The notes under the pieces were generated by a model. It did no database searches. It saw only the letters and a program-made list of their open reading frames with translations, and was not told where the DNA came from. A stretch of DNA of 25,641 nucleotides from DATCVR01 sp036566745 (GTDB taxonomy: Bacteria; Actinomycetota; Actinomycetes; Jiangellales; Jiangellaceae). Below, in pieces: positions 7,347 to 13,659 of the stretch (its first letter is position 1; each line of letters begins with the position of its first letter). The position numbers and the translations under genes were made by a program. Location: positions 1 through 25,641 of the forward strand of contig DATCVR010000356.1 in assembly GCA_036566745.1 (NCBI GenBank), in the 5' to 3' direction.

Positions 7347-8393
7347 GTGGTGACCCTCGCCGATCGGTTCCGCGAACACGCCGCCGGCTGCGACCGCATG
7401 GGCGCGCCGCTGTACGCCGAGCTGATGCGTGGCATGGCCGCCGACTGGGATGCGGCGGGGGTGGTCCGCGAGATCTGCGCCGGGTGGGAGGACGCACCCG
7501 AGAGCGCGGTGGTCCAGCTGCGTCTCCTGGGTGGCCTGACCCGGCTGGTGCTGACCGGCCAGGCGCCTGAGCTGGTGCCGTTCTACCGCAACCTGGGCGG
7601 CGATCGTCCCGCTCCCGGTGCCTGGACCGTCGCCCAAGACATCGTCGCCGCCCATGCCGGTCCGTTGCGGGACGATCTCTCCGTCGTCCCCCAGACGAAC
7701 GAGGTGGGCCGCACCGCGCCGCTGGTGGTGGCGCTGTCGGCGGCCCGCGCCGGCACCGGGCTGGGCCAGGTCCGCCTGCTGGAGGTCGGGGCGAGCGCTG
7801 GCCTGAACCTCCTCGTCGACCAGTACCGGATCGGCTTCGGGTCGTGGTGGTGGGGGCCGGCGGACTCACCGGTGGTGCTCGAGGACGTCGCCGACGCGGA
7901 GGTCGCGCCGGCCGCGGTCGAGATCGTCGACCGTCGTGGCTGCGACCTGCACCCCGTGGACCCGTTGTCGGAAGAGGGAGCGCTCCGCCTGCGTTCGTTC
8001 GTCTGGCCCGACCACATCGCCCGCTACCACCGCCTCGACCGCGCGCTGGACATCGTCGCCCGGATGCCGGTGACGGTCGACGAGGCGGAGGCCACGCCCT
8101 GGCTCCGCGCCCGGCTGGCCGAGGCGCCCGATCCTGGGGTGCTGACGGTCGTGTGGCACTCGGTGGTCTGGCAGTACCTCACCGCCGAGGCGCGCGCGGA
8201 CGCCGAGGAGGCCATCGCGGAGGCGTCGGGGCGCATGCCCCTGGTGCACGCCCAGATGGAGCCGGAGGACCTCGCCCGAGCGAACCGCTCTCCGCTGACG
8301 CTGACGACCTACCACGGCGGAGTGGCGGACTCGCGCCTGTTGGCCGAGGTGCCCGCCCACGGCTTCCCGGTACGGATGGCCGCCCGGCCGTGA
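7347..8393 (+). CDS. DUF2332 domain protein
   Basis: A 348-residue soluble protein of the DUF2332 family. Typical features are an all-helical N-terminal part (ADRFREHAAGCDRMGAPLYA, RLLGGLTRLVLTG), a central PLVVALSAARAGTGLGQVRL, and then LLEVGASAGLNLLVDQYRI. That last motif looks like a Rossmann nucleotide or SAM loop. The C-terminal half has VVWHSVVWQYL and a TTYHGG segment. The biochemical function is not known; methyltransferase-like folding is my inference from the GASAGLN loop. GTG 7347 or GTG 7350 could both be the start; no Shine-Dalgarno is present and a TAGCGT hexamer suggests leaderless translation. It is transcribed divergently from corA with a 104-bp gap. Confidence 0.75.
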   Translation: MVTLADRFREHAAGCDRMGAPLYAELMRGMAADWDAAGVVREICAGWEDAPESAVVQLRLLGGLTRLVLTGQAPELVPFYRNLGGDRPAPGAWTVAQDIVAAHAGPLRDDLSVVPQTNEVGRTAPLVVALSAARAGTGLGQVRLLEVGASAGLNLLVDQYRIGFGSWWWGPADSPVVLEDVADAEVAPAAVEIVDRRGCDLHPVDPLSEEGALRLRSFVWPDHIARYHRLDRALDIVARMPVTVDEAEATPWLRARLAEAPDPGVLTVVWHSVVWQYLTAEARADAEEAIAEASGRMPLVHAQMEPEDLARANRSPLTLTTYHGGVADSRLLAEVPAHGFPVRMAARP

Positions 8394-8484
8394 GGGACTC
8401 GGCTGTGTGAGAGGTCCGGTCGTGAGATACCGCACCCGCTGGTTCGCTTCCGCTGCGTCGGCCGGATGGGGCACGCTGTGCGGC

Positions 8485-8991
8485 ATGCAGTTCGGGCGCA
8501 CGTACGAAGAGTTCGAGGTCGGCGCGGTCTACAAGCACTGGCCGGGCAAGACGATCACGGAGGCCGACGACCACCTGTTCTGCCTGATCACCATGAACCA
8601 CCACCCGCTGCACCTCGACGCCCACTACGCCGAGCAGAGCACCCAGTTCGGCCGCAACGTCGTGGTCGGCAACCTGGTGTACTCCCTGCTGCTGGGCATG
8701 TCGGTCCCGGACGTGTCGGGCAAGGCGATCGCCAACCTCGAGATCGAGAGCCTCCGCCACGTCGCGCCGACCTTTCACGGCGACACGATCTACGGCGAGA
8801 CGACCGTGCTCGACAAGCGCGAGTCGACCTCGAAGCACGACCGCGGCATCGTCCACGTCGAGACCCGCGGGTACAACCAGGACGGCACGCTGGTCTGCGT
8901 CTTCCGGCGCAGGGTCATGGTCCCGAAGCAGAGCTATCTCGACGCCCGCGGCGGCGATCAGCCCGGCCGTCCGGAGCCTTCTCCGGCGTGA
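8485..8991 (+). CDS. MaoC-type (R)-hydratase / mesaconyl-CoA hydratase-like
   Basis: A 168-residue single hot-dog domain. The hydratase motif appears as TEADDHLFCLITMNHHPLHL (D28, N38, H43), which resembles the version seen in mesaconyl-CoA / beta-methylmalyl-CoA hydratase-like members rather than the classical GDxNPIH. Downstream, FGRNVVVGNLVYSLLLGMSV and THFHGDTIYGET-like elements (here TFHGDTIYGETTVL) complete the fold. Such enzymes add water to enoyl-CoA. ATG 8485 is preferred since homology starts at MQFGRTYEEFEVG; a GTG at 8407 in frame would add 26 basic residues without support. The products of the upstream acyl-CoA dehydrogenase and CoA lyase genes could work with it; the exact substrate is inferred only. 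Confidence 0.85.
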   Translation: MQFGRTYEEFEVGAVYKHWPGKTITEADDHLFCLITMNHHPLHLDAHYAEQSTQFGRNVVVGNLVYSLLLGMSVPDVSGKAIANLEIESLRHVAPTFHGDTIYGETTVLDKRESTSKHDRGIVHVETRGYNQDGTLVCVFRRRVMVPKQSYLDARGGDQPGRPEPSPA

Positions 8992-9048
8992 GCCGCGCCG
9001 ATCGGGCAGGCTGGTGACGACGACGTCGCCGCACGGAGGGATCGCCAG

Positions 9049-9615
9049 GTGAACCGCCCCGAGCTGTGGTTGGTCCGGCACGGCGAGACCGAGTGGAGCC
9101 GCGACGGCCGCCACACCGGGCAGACCGACCTCCCGCTCACCCCCGAGGGCGAGAAGGCGGCCCGCGTGGTCGCGTCGCGGCTGGCCGGCGTCACGTTCGA
9201 CCTCGTGCTCTCCAGCCCGTTGCGACGCGCCGCCGACACGGCTCGGCTGGCCGGCCATCCCGAGGCCCGACTCGACGCCAACGCCCGCGAGTGGAACTAC
9301 GGCGAGTACGAAGGCGTCACCACGGCGAGCATTCGCGAGACCCGCCCCGGCTGGACGCTCTGGGCCGACGGCGCGCCCGGTGGTGAGTCGGCGGACGAGG
9401 TCGGCGCGCGGGCCGACCGGATCGTGGCCCGGGTGCGCGAGGAGGCTCCGACCCGGGCGTTGCTGTTCGCCCACGGGCACTTCCTGCGGTCCCTGGCGTC
9501 GCGGTGGATCGACGAGCCGGTGGCGCACGGCGCGCATCTCCATCTCGGGACGGCGACGCTGTCGGTCCTGGGATGGGAGCGCGAGGTGCCGGTGATCGTG
9601 CGCTGGAACGCCTGA
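9049..9615 (+). CDS. Histidine phosphatase family protein (phosphoglycerate mutase-like)
   Basis: A 188-residue enzyme of the branch-1 histidine phosphatase superfamily. The phospho-acceptor is H11 in LVRHGETEW; conserved neighbours are the SSPLRRAADTA loop (second Arg), the acidic EWNYGEYEG and the second histidine in LLFAHGHFLR. All catalytic positions are present. Small stand-alone members act as phosphatases on sugar phosphates, nucleotides or other phosphomonoesters; the substrate cannot be named. The length is short for a dPGM glycolytic mutase, so that role is unlikely. GTG 9049 has GGAGGG at 9035-9040. Its stop codon lies within a perfect 24-bp palindrome that probably acts as terminator. 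Confidence 0.87.
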   Translation: MNRPELWLVRHGETEWSRDGRHTGQTDLPLTPEGEKAARVVASRLAGVTFDLVLSSPLRRAADTARLAGHPEARLDANAREWNYGEYEGVTTASIRETRPGWTLWADGAPGGESADEVGARADRIVARVREEAPTRALLFAHGHFLRSLASRWIDEPVAHGAHLHLGTATLSVLGWEREVPVIVRWNA

Positions 9616-9634
9616 GGTCCGGCCGGACCTCAGG
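9611..9634 (+). terminator. Perfect 24-bp palindrome at gene end
   Basis: Positions 9611-9622 are exactly reverse-complementary to 9623-9634 (CCTGAGGTCCGG against CCGGACCTCAGG). It includes the TGA at 9613-9615 of the phosphatase gene. There is no T-run, as is usual for actinobacterial hairpin terminators. It could alternatively be a dimeric protein site. Confidence 0.5.
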
Positions 9635-9642
9635 CTAGGACG

Positions 9643-9720
9643 CCCCACCAGGACTCCACCCGCACCACGAGGCCTGCAGGCGTGGTGCGGCAGGGAATCC
9701 GGTGGTGAACGTGATCAATC
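9643..9720 (-). repeat. Dispersed palindromic element, copy B (reversed)
   Basis: Read on the minus strand it begins at 9720 with GATTGATCACGTTCACCACC and reaches the conserved centre (minus strand 9684 to 9662, ...GCCTGCAGGCCTCGTGGTGC) at the same 36-nt offset as copies A and C. The centre differs from copy C at three of 23 positions. It also contains an alternative perfect 10-bp hairpin, CCGCACCACG (9660-9669) with CGTGGTGCGG (9681-9690). It sits after the phosphatase terminator and before the DUF6758 gene. Confidence 0.7.
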
Positions 9721-9789
9721 GGGTGCGCGGTCCACAGGTTGGATCGTGCGGCTTGACGTGTACTCGACCGGCGAGGGACGGTCGTCGGC

Positions 9790-10431
9790 GTGAGAGCCGA
9801 ACAGACCTGCCCGCGCTGTGGCGTCCAGGCCCGTCCGCCGGGCGCGTGGTCGAGTCGCTGGAGCTGTCCCGAGCACGGTGAGGTCTACCCCCTGGCGCCG
9901 TTCGCGGTGCCCAGCGCCGAGCTCGCCCGCCAGCTCGGCGCCAGCTCCCATGTGCCCCTGTGGATGCCGTGGCCGTTGCCGCGCGGGTGGGTGGTGGGCG
10001 CCGTCATCCACGCCGGCGACGACGCCACGGGCGTGCAGGCCACCGGCGTTGTCATCAGCGGACCCAACCCGCTCGGCGGCCCCGGCGATCTGCTGCTCGT
10101 CGCCGAGGAGCCGGGCGTGGGCCTGGGTGCGGGGTTCGCGGGCACCGACGGTCCCGATCCCGGCAAGGCCGTCGAGGGCGAGCCGCACGCCCGCGTCGAG
10201 ATCGCCGGCCGGGCGGTGCCGATGTGGTGGGTACCCGGCGCCCCCGATCGCGCGGTCTACGTGGGGCAATGGGGCGGACAGTGGCTGTGGGCGGTGCTCT
10301 ATCCGGCATCGGCCGGCGCGATGCTGCTCGAGGACGTCGAGCTGGTCGACCTGCGTGAGCTCGGCCACGAGGTCGACATGTTGCCCTATGGAACGCCACC
10401 TCCGTGGCTGGCGCGCGGATACGATCTCTGA
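9790..10431 (+). CDS. DUF6758 family protein with zinc-ribbon-like N-terminus
   Basis: A 213-residue protein matching what I recall of the actinobacterial DUF6758 family. Residues 7-29 hold C7-P-R-C10 and C26-P-E-H29, a plausible zinc site. Then come the signature stretches VPLWMPWPLPRGW, SGPNPLGGPGDLLLVAEEPG, VGLGAGFAGTDGPDPG, PMWWVPGAPDRAVYVGQWG and WLWAVLYP, and the C-terminal DLRELGHEVDMLPYG. No enzyme motif is visible and no function is known. GTG 9790 starts in register with the cysteines; it has GAGGGACGG about 15 nt upstream. It heads a run of four same-strand genes (PHP, MarC, RecB-like) spaced 32 bp or overlapping, an order I recall from other actinomycetes. Confidence 0.75.
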   Translation: MRAEQTCPRCGVQARPPGAWSSRWSCPEHGEVYPLAPFAVPSAELARQLGASSHVPLWMPWPLPRGWVVGAVIHAGDDATGVQATGVVISGPNPLGGPGDLLLVAEEPGVGLGAGFAGTDGPDPGKAVEGEPHARVEIAGRAVPMWWVPGAPDRAVYVGQWGGQWLWAVLYPASAGAMLLEDVELVDLRELGHEVDMLPYGTPPPWLARGYDL

Positions 10432-10463
10432 CGTCGTCCCCTTCCACCCCCAGGACACCGCGC

Positions 10464-11324
10464 GTGCGCATCGATCTCCACACCCACAGCAACATCTCCG
10501 ACGGCACCGACCAGCCGGCGGCCCTCGTCCACCACGCCCGCGACGCCGGGCTCGACGTCGTGGCGCTCGCCGACCACGACACCTTCGACGGCTGGGCCGA
10601 GGCCATCGGCGCAGGAGGCGAGGCCGGGGTCGAGGTCATGCCCGGGGTCGAGATCTCCACCCGCCGCCACGGGGTGGGTGTCCACCTGCTGGCGTACTTC
10701 GTCGACCCGTCCGCCCAGCCGCTGGTCGACGAGCTCGCGCGGGTCCGAGCCGATCGGCGCGATCGCCTCGCCCGCATCGCGGCCGGCCTGACCCGCGCCG
10801 GGCTCCCGCTCGACGTGGCCGACATCCTCGCCGAGGCCACCGGCGCGTCCACCGTCGGCCGCCCCCACGTCGCCGACGCGATGATCGCCAAGGGCTACGT
10901 CCGCACCCGCGACGAGGCCTTCGCTGGCTGGCTGTCCGAGGGCGGCGCCGGCTACGCGCCGAAATACGCTCCCGAGACCGCCAAGGCCATCGGCCTGGTG
11001 CGGGCGGCCGGGGGCGTGGCGGTGCTGGCCCATCCGTGGGGTCGCAGCTCACGCCGGGTCCTCGGGGCCGGAGCCATCGCCGAGCTGGCCGGCGTGGGCC
11101 TCGACGGCATCGAGGTCGACCACCTCGACCACGACGAGCCCGCCCGCCACCAGCTGCGCGACATCGCCTCGGCGCTCGGGCTGATCGTCACCGGCTCCAG
11201 CGACTACCACGGCACCGGCAAGGTCGGCCATCCCCTCGGTGCCAACACCACCGACCCCGACCACTGGGCCCGCCTCGCCGCAGTCGCCGCCGAGCGCCGA
11301 CCATCGGGGGTGAGTGGCGGGTGA
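10464..11324 (+). CDS. PHP-domain metal-dependent phosphoesterase
   Basis: A 286-residue stand-alone PHP protein of the TrpH / nucleoside-3',5'-bisphosphate phosphatase type. Metal-binding motifs are in order: DLHTHSNISDGT (motif I), ALADHDTFDGW (motif II), MPGVEISTRRHGVGVHLLAYF (motif III region), VLAHPWG, and the C-terminal SSDYHGTGKVGHPLG. A trinuclear metal site is therefore likely intact. Relatives dephosphorylate pAp or trim RNA/DNA ends; the precise substrate here is unknown. GTG 10464 immediately precedes the first motif (VRIDLHTHS), with AGGAC at 10452-10456 as ribosome site. Its TGA overlaps the GTG of marC (GTGA at 11321-11324), so the two are coupled. Confidence 0.85.
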   Translation: MRIDLHTHSNISDGTDQPAALVHHARDAGLDVVALADHDTFDGWAEAIGAGGEAGVEVMPGVEISTRRHGVGVHLLAYFVDPSAQPLVDELARVRADRRDRLARIAAGLTRAGLPLDVADILAEATGASTVGRPHVADAMIAKGYVRTRDEAFAGWLSEGGAGYAPKYAPETAKAIGLVRAAGGVAVLAHPWGRSSRRVLGAGAIAELAGVGLDGIEVDHLDHDEPARHQLRDIASALGLIVTGSSDYHGTGKVGHPLGANTTDPDHWARLAAVAAERRPSGVSGG

Positions 11325-11926
11325 GCTGGCAGCTGTTCGGCAGCGCCTTCGTCACGCTCTTCGTGATCATGGATCCGCCGGGCGTCGTCCCCGTGTTCCT
11401 CGCCCTCACCGGCAACCTCCGTCCCTCCGAGCGCAAGCGGGCCGCCTGGCAGGCCGTCGCGGTCGCCTTCGGGGTCATCACGGTGTTCGCGGTGTTCGGC
11501 CGCACCATCCTCGAGTACCTCCACATCAGCCTGCCGGCTCTCCAGGGCGCCGGTGGGCTGTTGTTGCTGCTGGTCGCGCTCGAGCTGCTCACCGGCAAGG
11601 CCGACGACCCCGAGACCGCCAAGGGCAGCAACGTCGCCATGGTGCCGCTCGGCACGCCGCTGTTGGCCGGGCCGGGCGCGATCGTGGCCACGATGGTGTA
11701 CGTGCAGAGCTCCGACGGCGCGCTGGACTACCTCACGCTCGCGCTGGCGATCGTGGCCGTCCATCTCTGCCTGTGGGCGTCGATGCGCTACAGCGTCGTC
11801 CTGCTGCGGGTGCTGAAGGAGTCCGGCATCCTGCTCGTCACCCGCATCGCCGGTCTACTGCTCTCGGCCATCGCCGTGCAGCTCGTCGCCGACTCGGTGC
11901 GGGCCTTCATCGAAGGATCCGGATGA
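11321..11926 (+). CDS. MarC family integral membrane protein
   Basis: A 201-residue polytopic membrane protein with about six hydrophobic helices. Family signatures are FVTLFVIMDPPGVVPVFLALTG near the N-terminus, LQGAGGLLLLLVALELLTG, VAMVPLGTPLLAGPGAI (the conserved PLGxPLLAGPGAI loop) and RIAGLLLSAIAVQLVADSVRAF. MarC proteins were once linked to multiple antibiotic resistance, but that was not upheld and the transported substrate is unknown. The GTG at 11321 overlaps the PHP stop and the TGA at 11924-11926 overlaps the next ATG, giving two coupled junctions in a row. No separate promoter is visible. Confidence 0.88.
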   Translation: MSWQLFGSAFVTLFVIMDPPGVVPVFLALTGNLRPSERKRAAWQAVAVAFGVITVFAVFGRTILEYLHISLPALQGAGGLLLLLVALELLTGKADDPETAKGSNVAMVPLGTPLLAGPGAIVATMVYVQSSDGALDYLTLALAIVAVHLCLWASMRYSVVLLRVLKESGILLVTRIAGLLLSAIAVQLVADSVRAFIEGSG

Positions 11927-12762
11927 GCGTCCAGCCCGAACTCGACGGCATGCCCCGGCGGCTCTTCGGGGCCACTCCCACCCGCCTCACCAGGTGGCTG
12001 GACTGTCCGCGGCGGTACCGCTTCACCTATCTCGACCGCCCGGCGCCGCCGAAGGGGCCGCCCTGGGCGCACAACACGGTCGGCGCGGTGATCCACAACG
12101 CGCTCGCCCAGTGGTGGCGGCTGCCGCGGCCGGCTCGCACCGTCTCGCGCGCGGGTGCGCTGGTGGCGCAGTACTGGACGTCCGAGGGGTTCCGTGACGA
12201 CGCCCAGGCCGGCGAGTGGCTCGGGAGGTCCACGGAGATGGTCGAGCGGTACGTCGCCCGGCTCGATCCCGACGACGAACCCCGCGGCGTCGAGCGCACG
12301 GTCAGCCTGAAGTACGGCGGCGTCGCCCTCTCCGGGCGGGTCGACCGGATCGACCAGCGCGGTTCCGAGCTGGTCATCGTCGACTACAAGACCGGCCGCC
12401 ACCTCCTCACCACCGACGACGCCCGGTCCTCGCTGGCCCTGGCGGTGTACGCGGCCGCGGCCCAGCGGGTGCTGCGCACGCCGTGCCACCGGGTCGAGCT
12501 CCACCACCTCCCGTCGGGCGAGGTGGTGGGCTGGGACCACGACGACCGCGCACTCGAACGCCACCTCGACCGCGCCGACGACATCGCCGCCGAGTGCGGA
12601 GCGGCCGACACCGCCTTCCGGGCCGGCGACGCGGACGACCGGAGGTTCCCGCCGCGCCCGTCGCCCGGGTGCGGGTGGTGTGACTTCCGCCAGCATTGCC
12701 CCGAGGGAATGGCGGCCGCGTCCACCCGTACCTCGTGGTCCGGTTTGGCGGTATTCGAGTGA
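11923..12762 (+). CDS. RecB-family PD-(D/E)XK nuclease with Fe-S cysteines
   Basis: A 279-residue stand-alone nuclease domain. Four cysteines arranged as in AddB/Cas4-type Fe-S nucleases are visible: C28 (LDCPRRYRF) and C250, C253, C259 (CGWCDFRQHC). The active site shows LSGRVDRID and IVDYKTGR, giving the Asp and the Asp-x-Lys of the PD-(D/E)XK fold, and AVIHNALAQWW near the N-terminus supplies the conserved His. It should bind a 4Fe-4S cluster and cut single-stranded DNA ends, probably with a helicase partner; a UvrD-type helicase begins at 25434 but is far away. The ATG overlaps the marC stop (ATGA). No cas genes or repeats accompany it, so it is not a CRISPR Cas4. Confidence 0.88.
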   Translation: MSVQPELDGMPRRLFGATPTRLTRWLDCPRRYRFTYLDRPAPPKGPPWAHNTVGAVIHNALAQWWRLPRPARTVSRAGALVAQYWTSEGFRDDAQAGEWLGRSTEMVERYVARLDPDDEPRGVERTVSLKYGGVALSGRVDRIDQRGSELVIVDYKTGRHLLTTDDARSSLALAVYAAAAQRVLRTPCHRVELHHLPSGEVVGWDHDDRALERHLDRADDIAAECGAADTAFRAGDADDRRFPPRPSPGCGWCDFRQHCPEGMAAASTRTSWSGLAVFE

Positions 12763-12841
12763 TGATCGACGTTTGTTTCGACTGGGTGGTTTGAAGGCTT
12801 GATGATCTTGGGTAGTGAGCATCGCGAGCGTCCCGCTGCCG

Positions 12842-12847
12842 TATCCT
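12842..12847 (+). promoter_or_regulatory. -10 hexamer TATCCT before L,D-transpeptidase gene
   Basis: TATCCT is a TAnnnT match about 60 nt before the ATG at 12907, in the relatively AT-rich 144-bp gap 12763-12906. A TTGAAG at 12791-12796 is too far upstream to be its -35 but could belong to a second start. GAGGAGA at 12896-12902 is the ribosome site. Confidence 0.35.
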
Positions 12848-12906
12848 GGGCCGCGAGTTCCAGCCGGCCCGGCCGAGCTCGGCCCCTGACGATCTGAGGA
12901 GAACGG

Positions 12907-13659
12907 ATGCCAGGACGCTACGGGGTCGAGGAGCGGTCGGAGCAGCCTGCGGTCCGCAGGCGACGCCGGGGCCACCCGCTTCGCCGAGTGAGCCTCGTCG
13001 GCTGCTCGACCCTCCTGGCGCTGGGCGTCATCAGCGCCGTCGAGACCACCCCGGGCGCTGACGACCAGGTCGTGGCCGGCTCACTCGACGCCGACCGCAC
13101 GGCCGACAGCTCCACCTCCCGGTCCGACGAGCGGCTACCCGGCCGGCTGATCGGGCGGCTGCCGCGCGTCGCGGCCGACCCGAGCGCCTCACCGTCGCCG
13201 ACCATCACGCCGGTCAACGACCCCAACCTCAAGCCGGAGGCCGCGGCGGAGCTGCCGGCCGACAGCGGTTCGGGCAAGCGGGTGGTCTTCGACATCACCG
13301 CCCAGCAGGTGTGGCTGGTCGACACCGACGACACCGTCGTGCGCACCTACCGCGTCTCGGGGAGCCGGTACGACCAGTTGCCCGCGGGTACCTTCGAGGT
13401 GTTCTCCAAGTCCGAGAACGCCACCAGCTGGCACGGTACCGAGACCATGGAGTACATGGTGCGGTTCTTCAAGGGCGAGCGGTCCAACATCGGCTTCCAC
13501 GATCTTCCGGTGAAGACCGCCACCGGCGACGAGGTCCAGACCCTCTCGGAGCTGGGCACGCCACTCTCCGACGGCTGCATTCGCCAGGACGTCGTCGACG
13601 CCAAGGCCCTGTGGGACTTCGCGCCGGTGGGTACCCCCGTGGTGGTCGTGCGTTCTTAG
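12907..13659 (+). CDS. L,D-transpeptidase (YkuD domain), membrane-anchored
   Basis: A 250-residue envelope protein. A basic N-terminus (VRRRRRGHPLRR, about 16-27) precedes one hydrophobic helix (about 28-45), then a Pro/Ser/Asp-rich linker to about residue 115 and the YkuD catalytic domain. The catalytic His is H198 (IGFHDLP) and the nucleophile is C224 in SDGCIRQ, the family's HX..SxGCxR pattern. It should make 3-3 peptidoglycan cross-links or attach proteins to the wall outside the membrane. No LysM or Ig-like domain is present, unlike the larger mycobacterial Ldt enzymes, and no lipobox is seen. The stop abuts the GTG of the glycosyltransferase with no gap, so the pair is probably co-translated. 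Confidence 0.88.
   Translation: MPGRYGVEERSEQPAVRRRRRGHPLRRVSLVGCSTLLALGVISAVETTPGADDQVVAGSLDADRTADSSTSRSDERLPGRLIGRLPRVAADPSASPSPTITPVNDPNLKPEAAAELPADSGSGKRVVFDITAQQVWLVDTDDTVVRTYRVSGSRYDQLPAGTFEVFSKSENATSWHGTETMEYMVRFFKGERSNIGFHDLPVKTATGDEVQTLSELGTPLSDGCIRQDVVDAKALWDFAPVGTPVVVVRS

Noticed and set aside
11923..12762. Cas4 of a CRISPR system
   Set aside because: Fe-S cysteines and PD-(D/E)XK motifs fit, but there are no other cas genes and no repeat-spacer array in the window.
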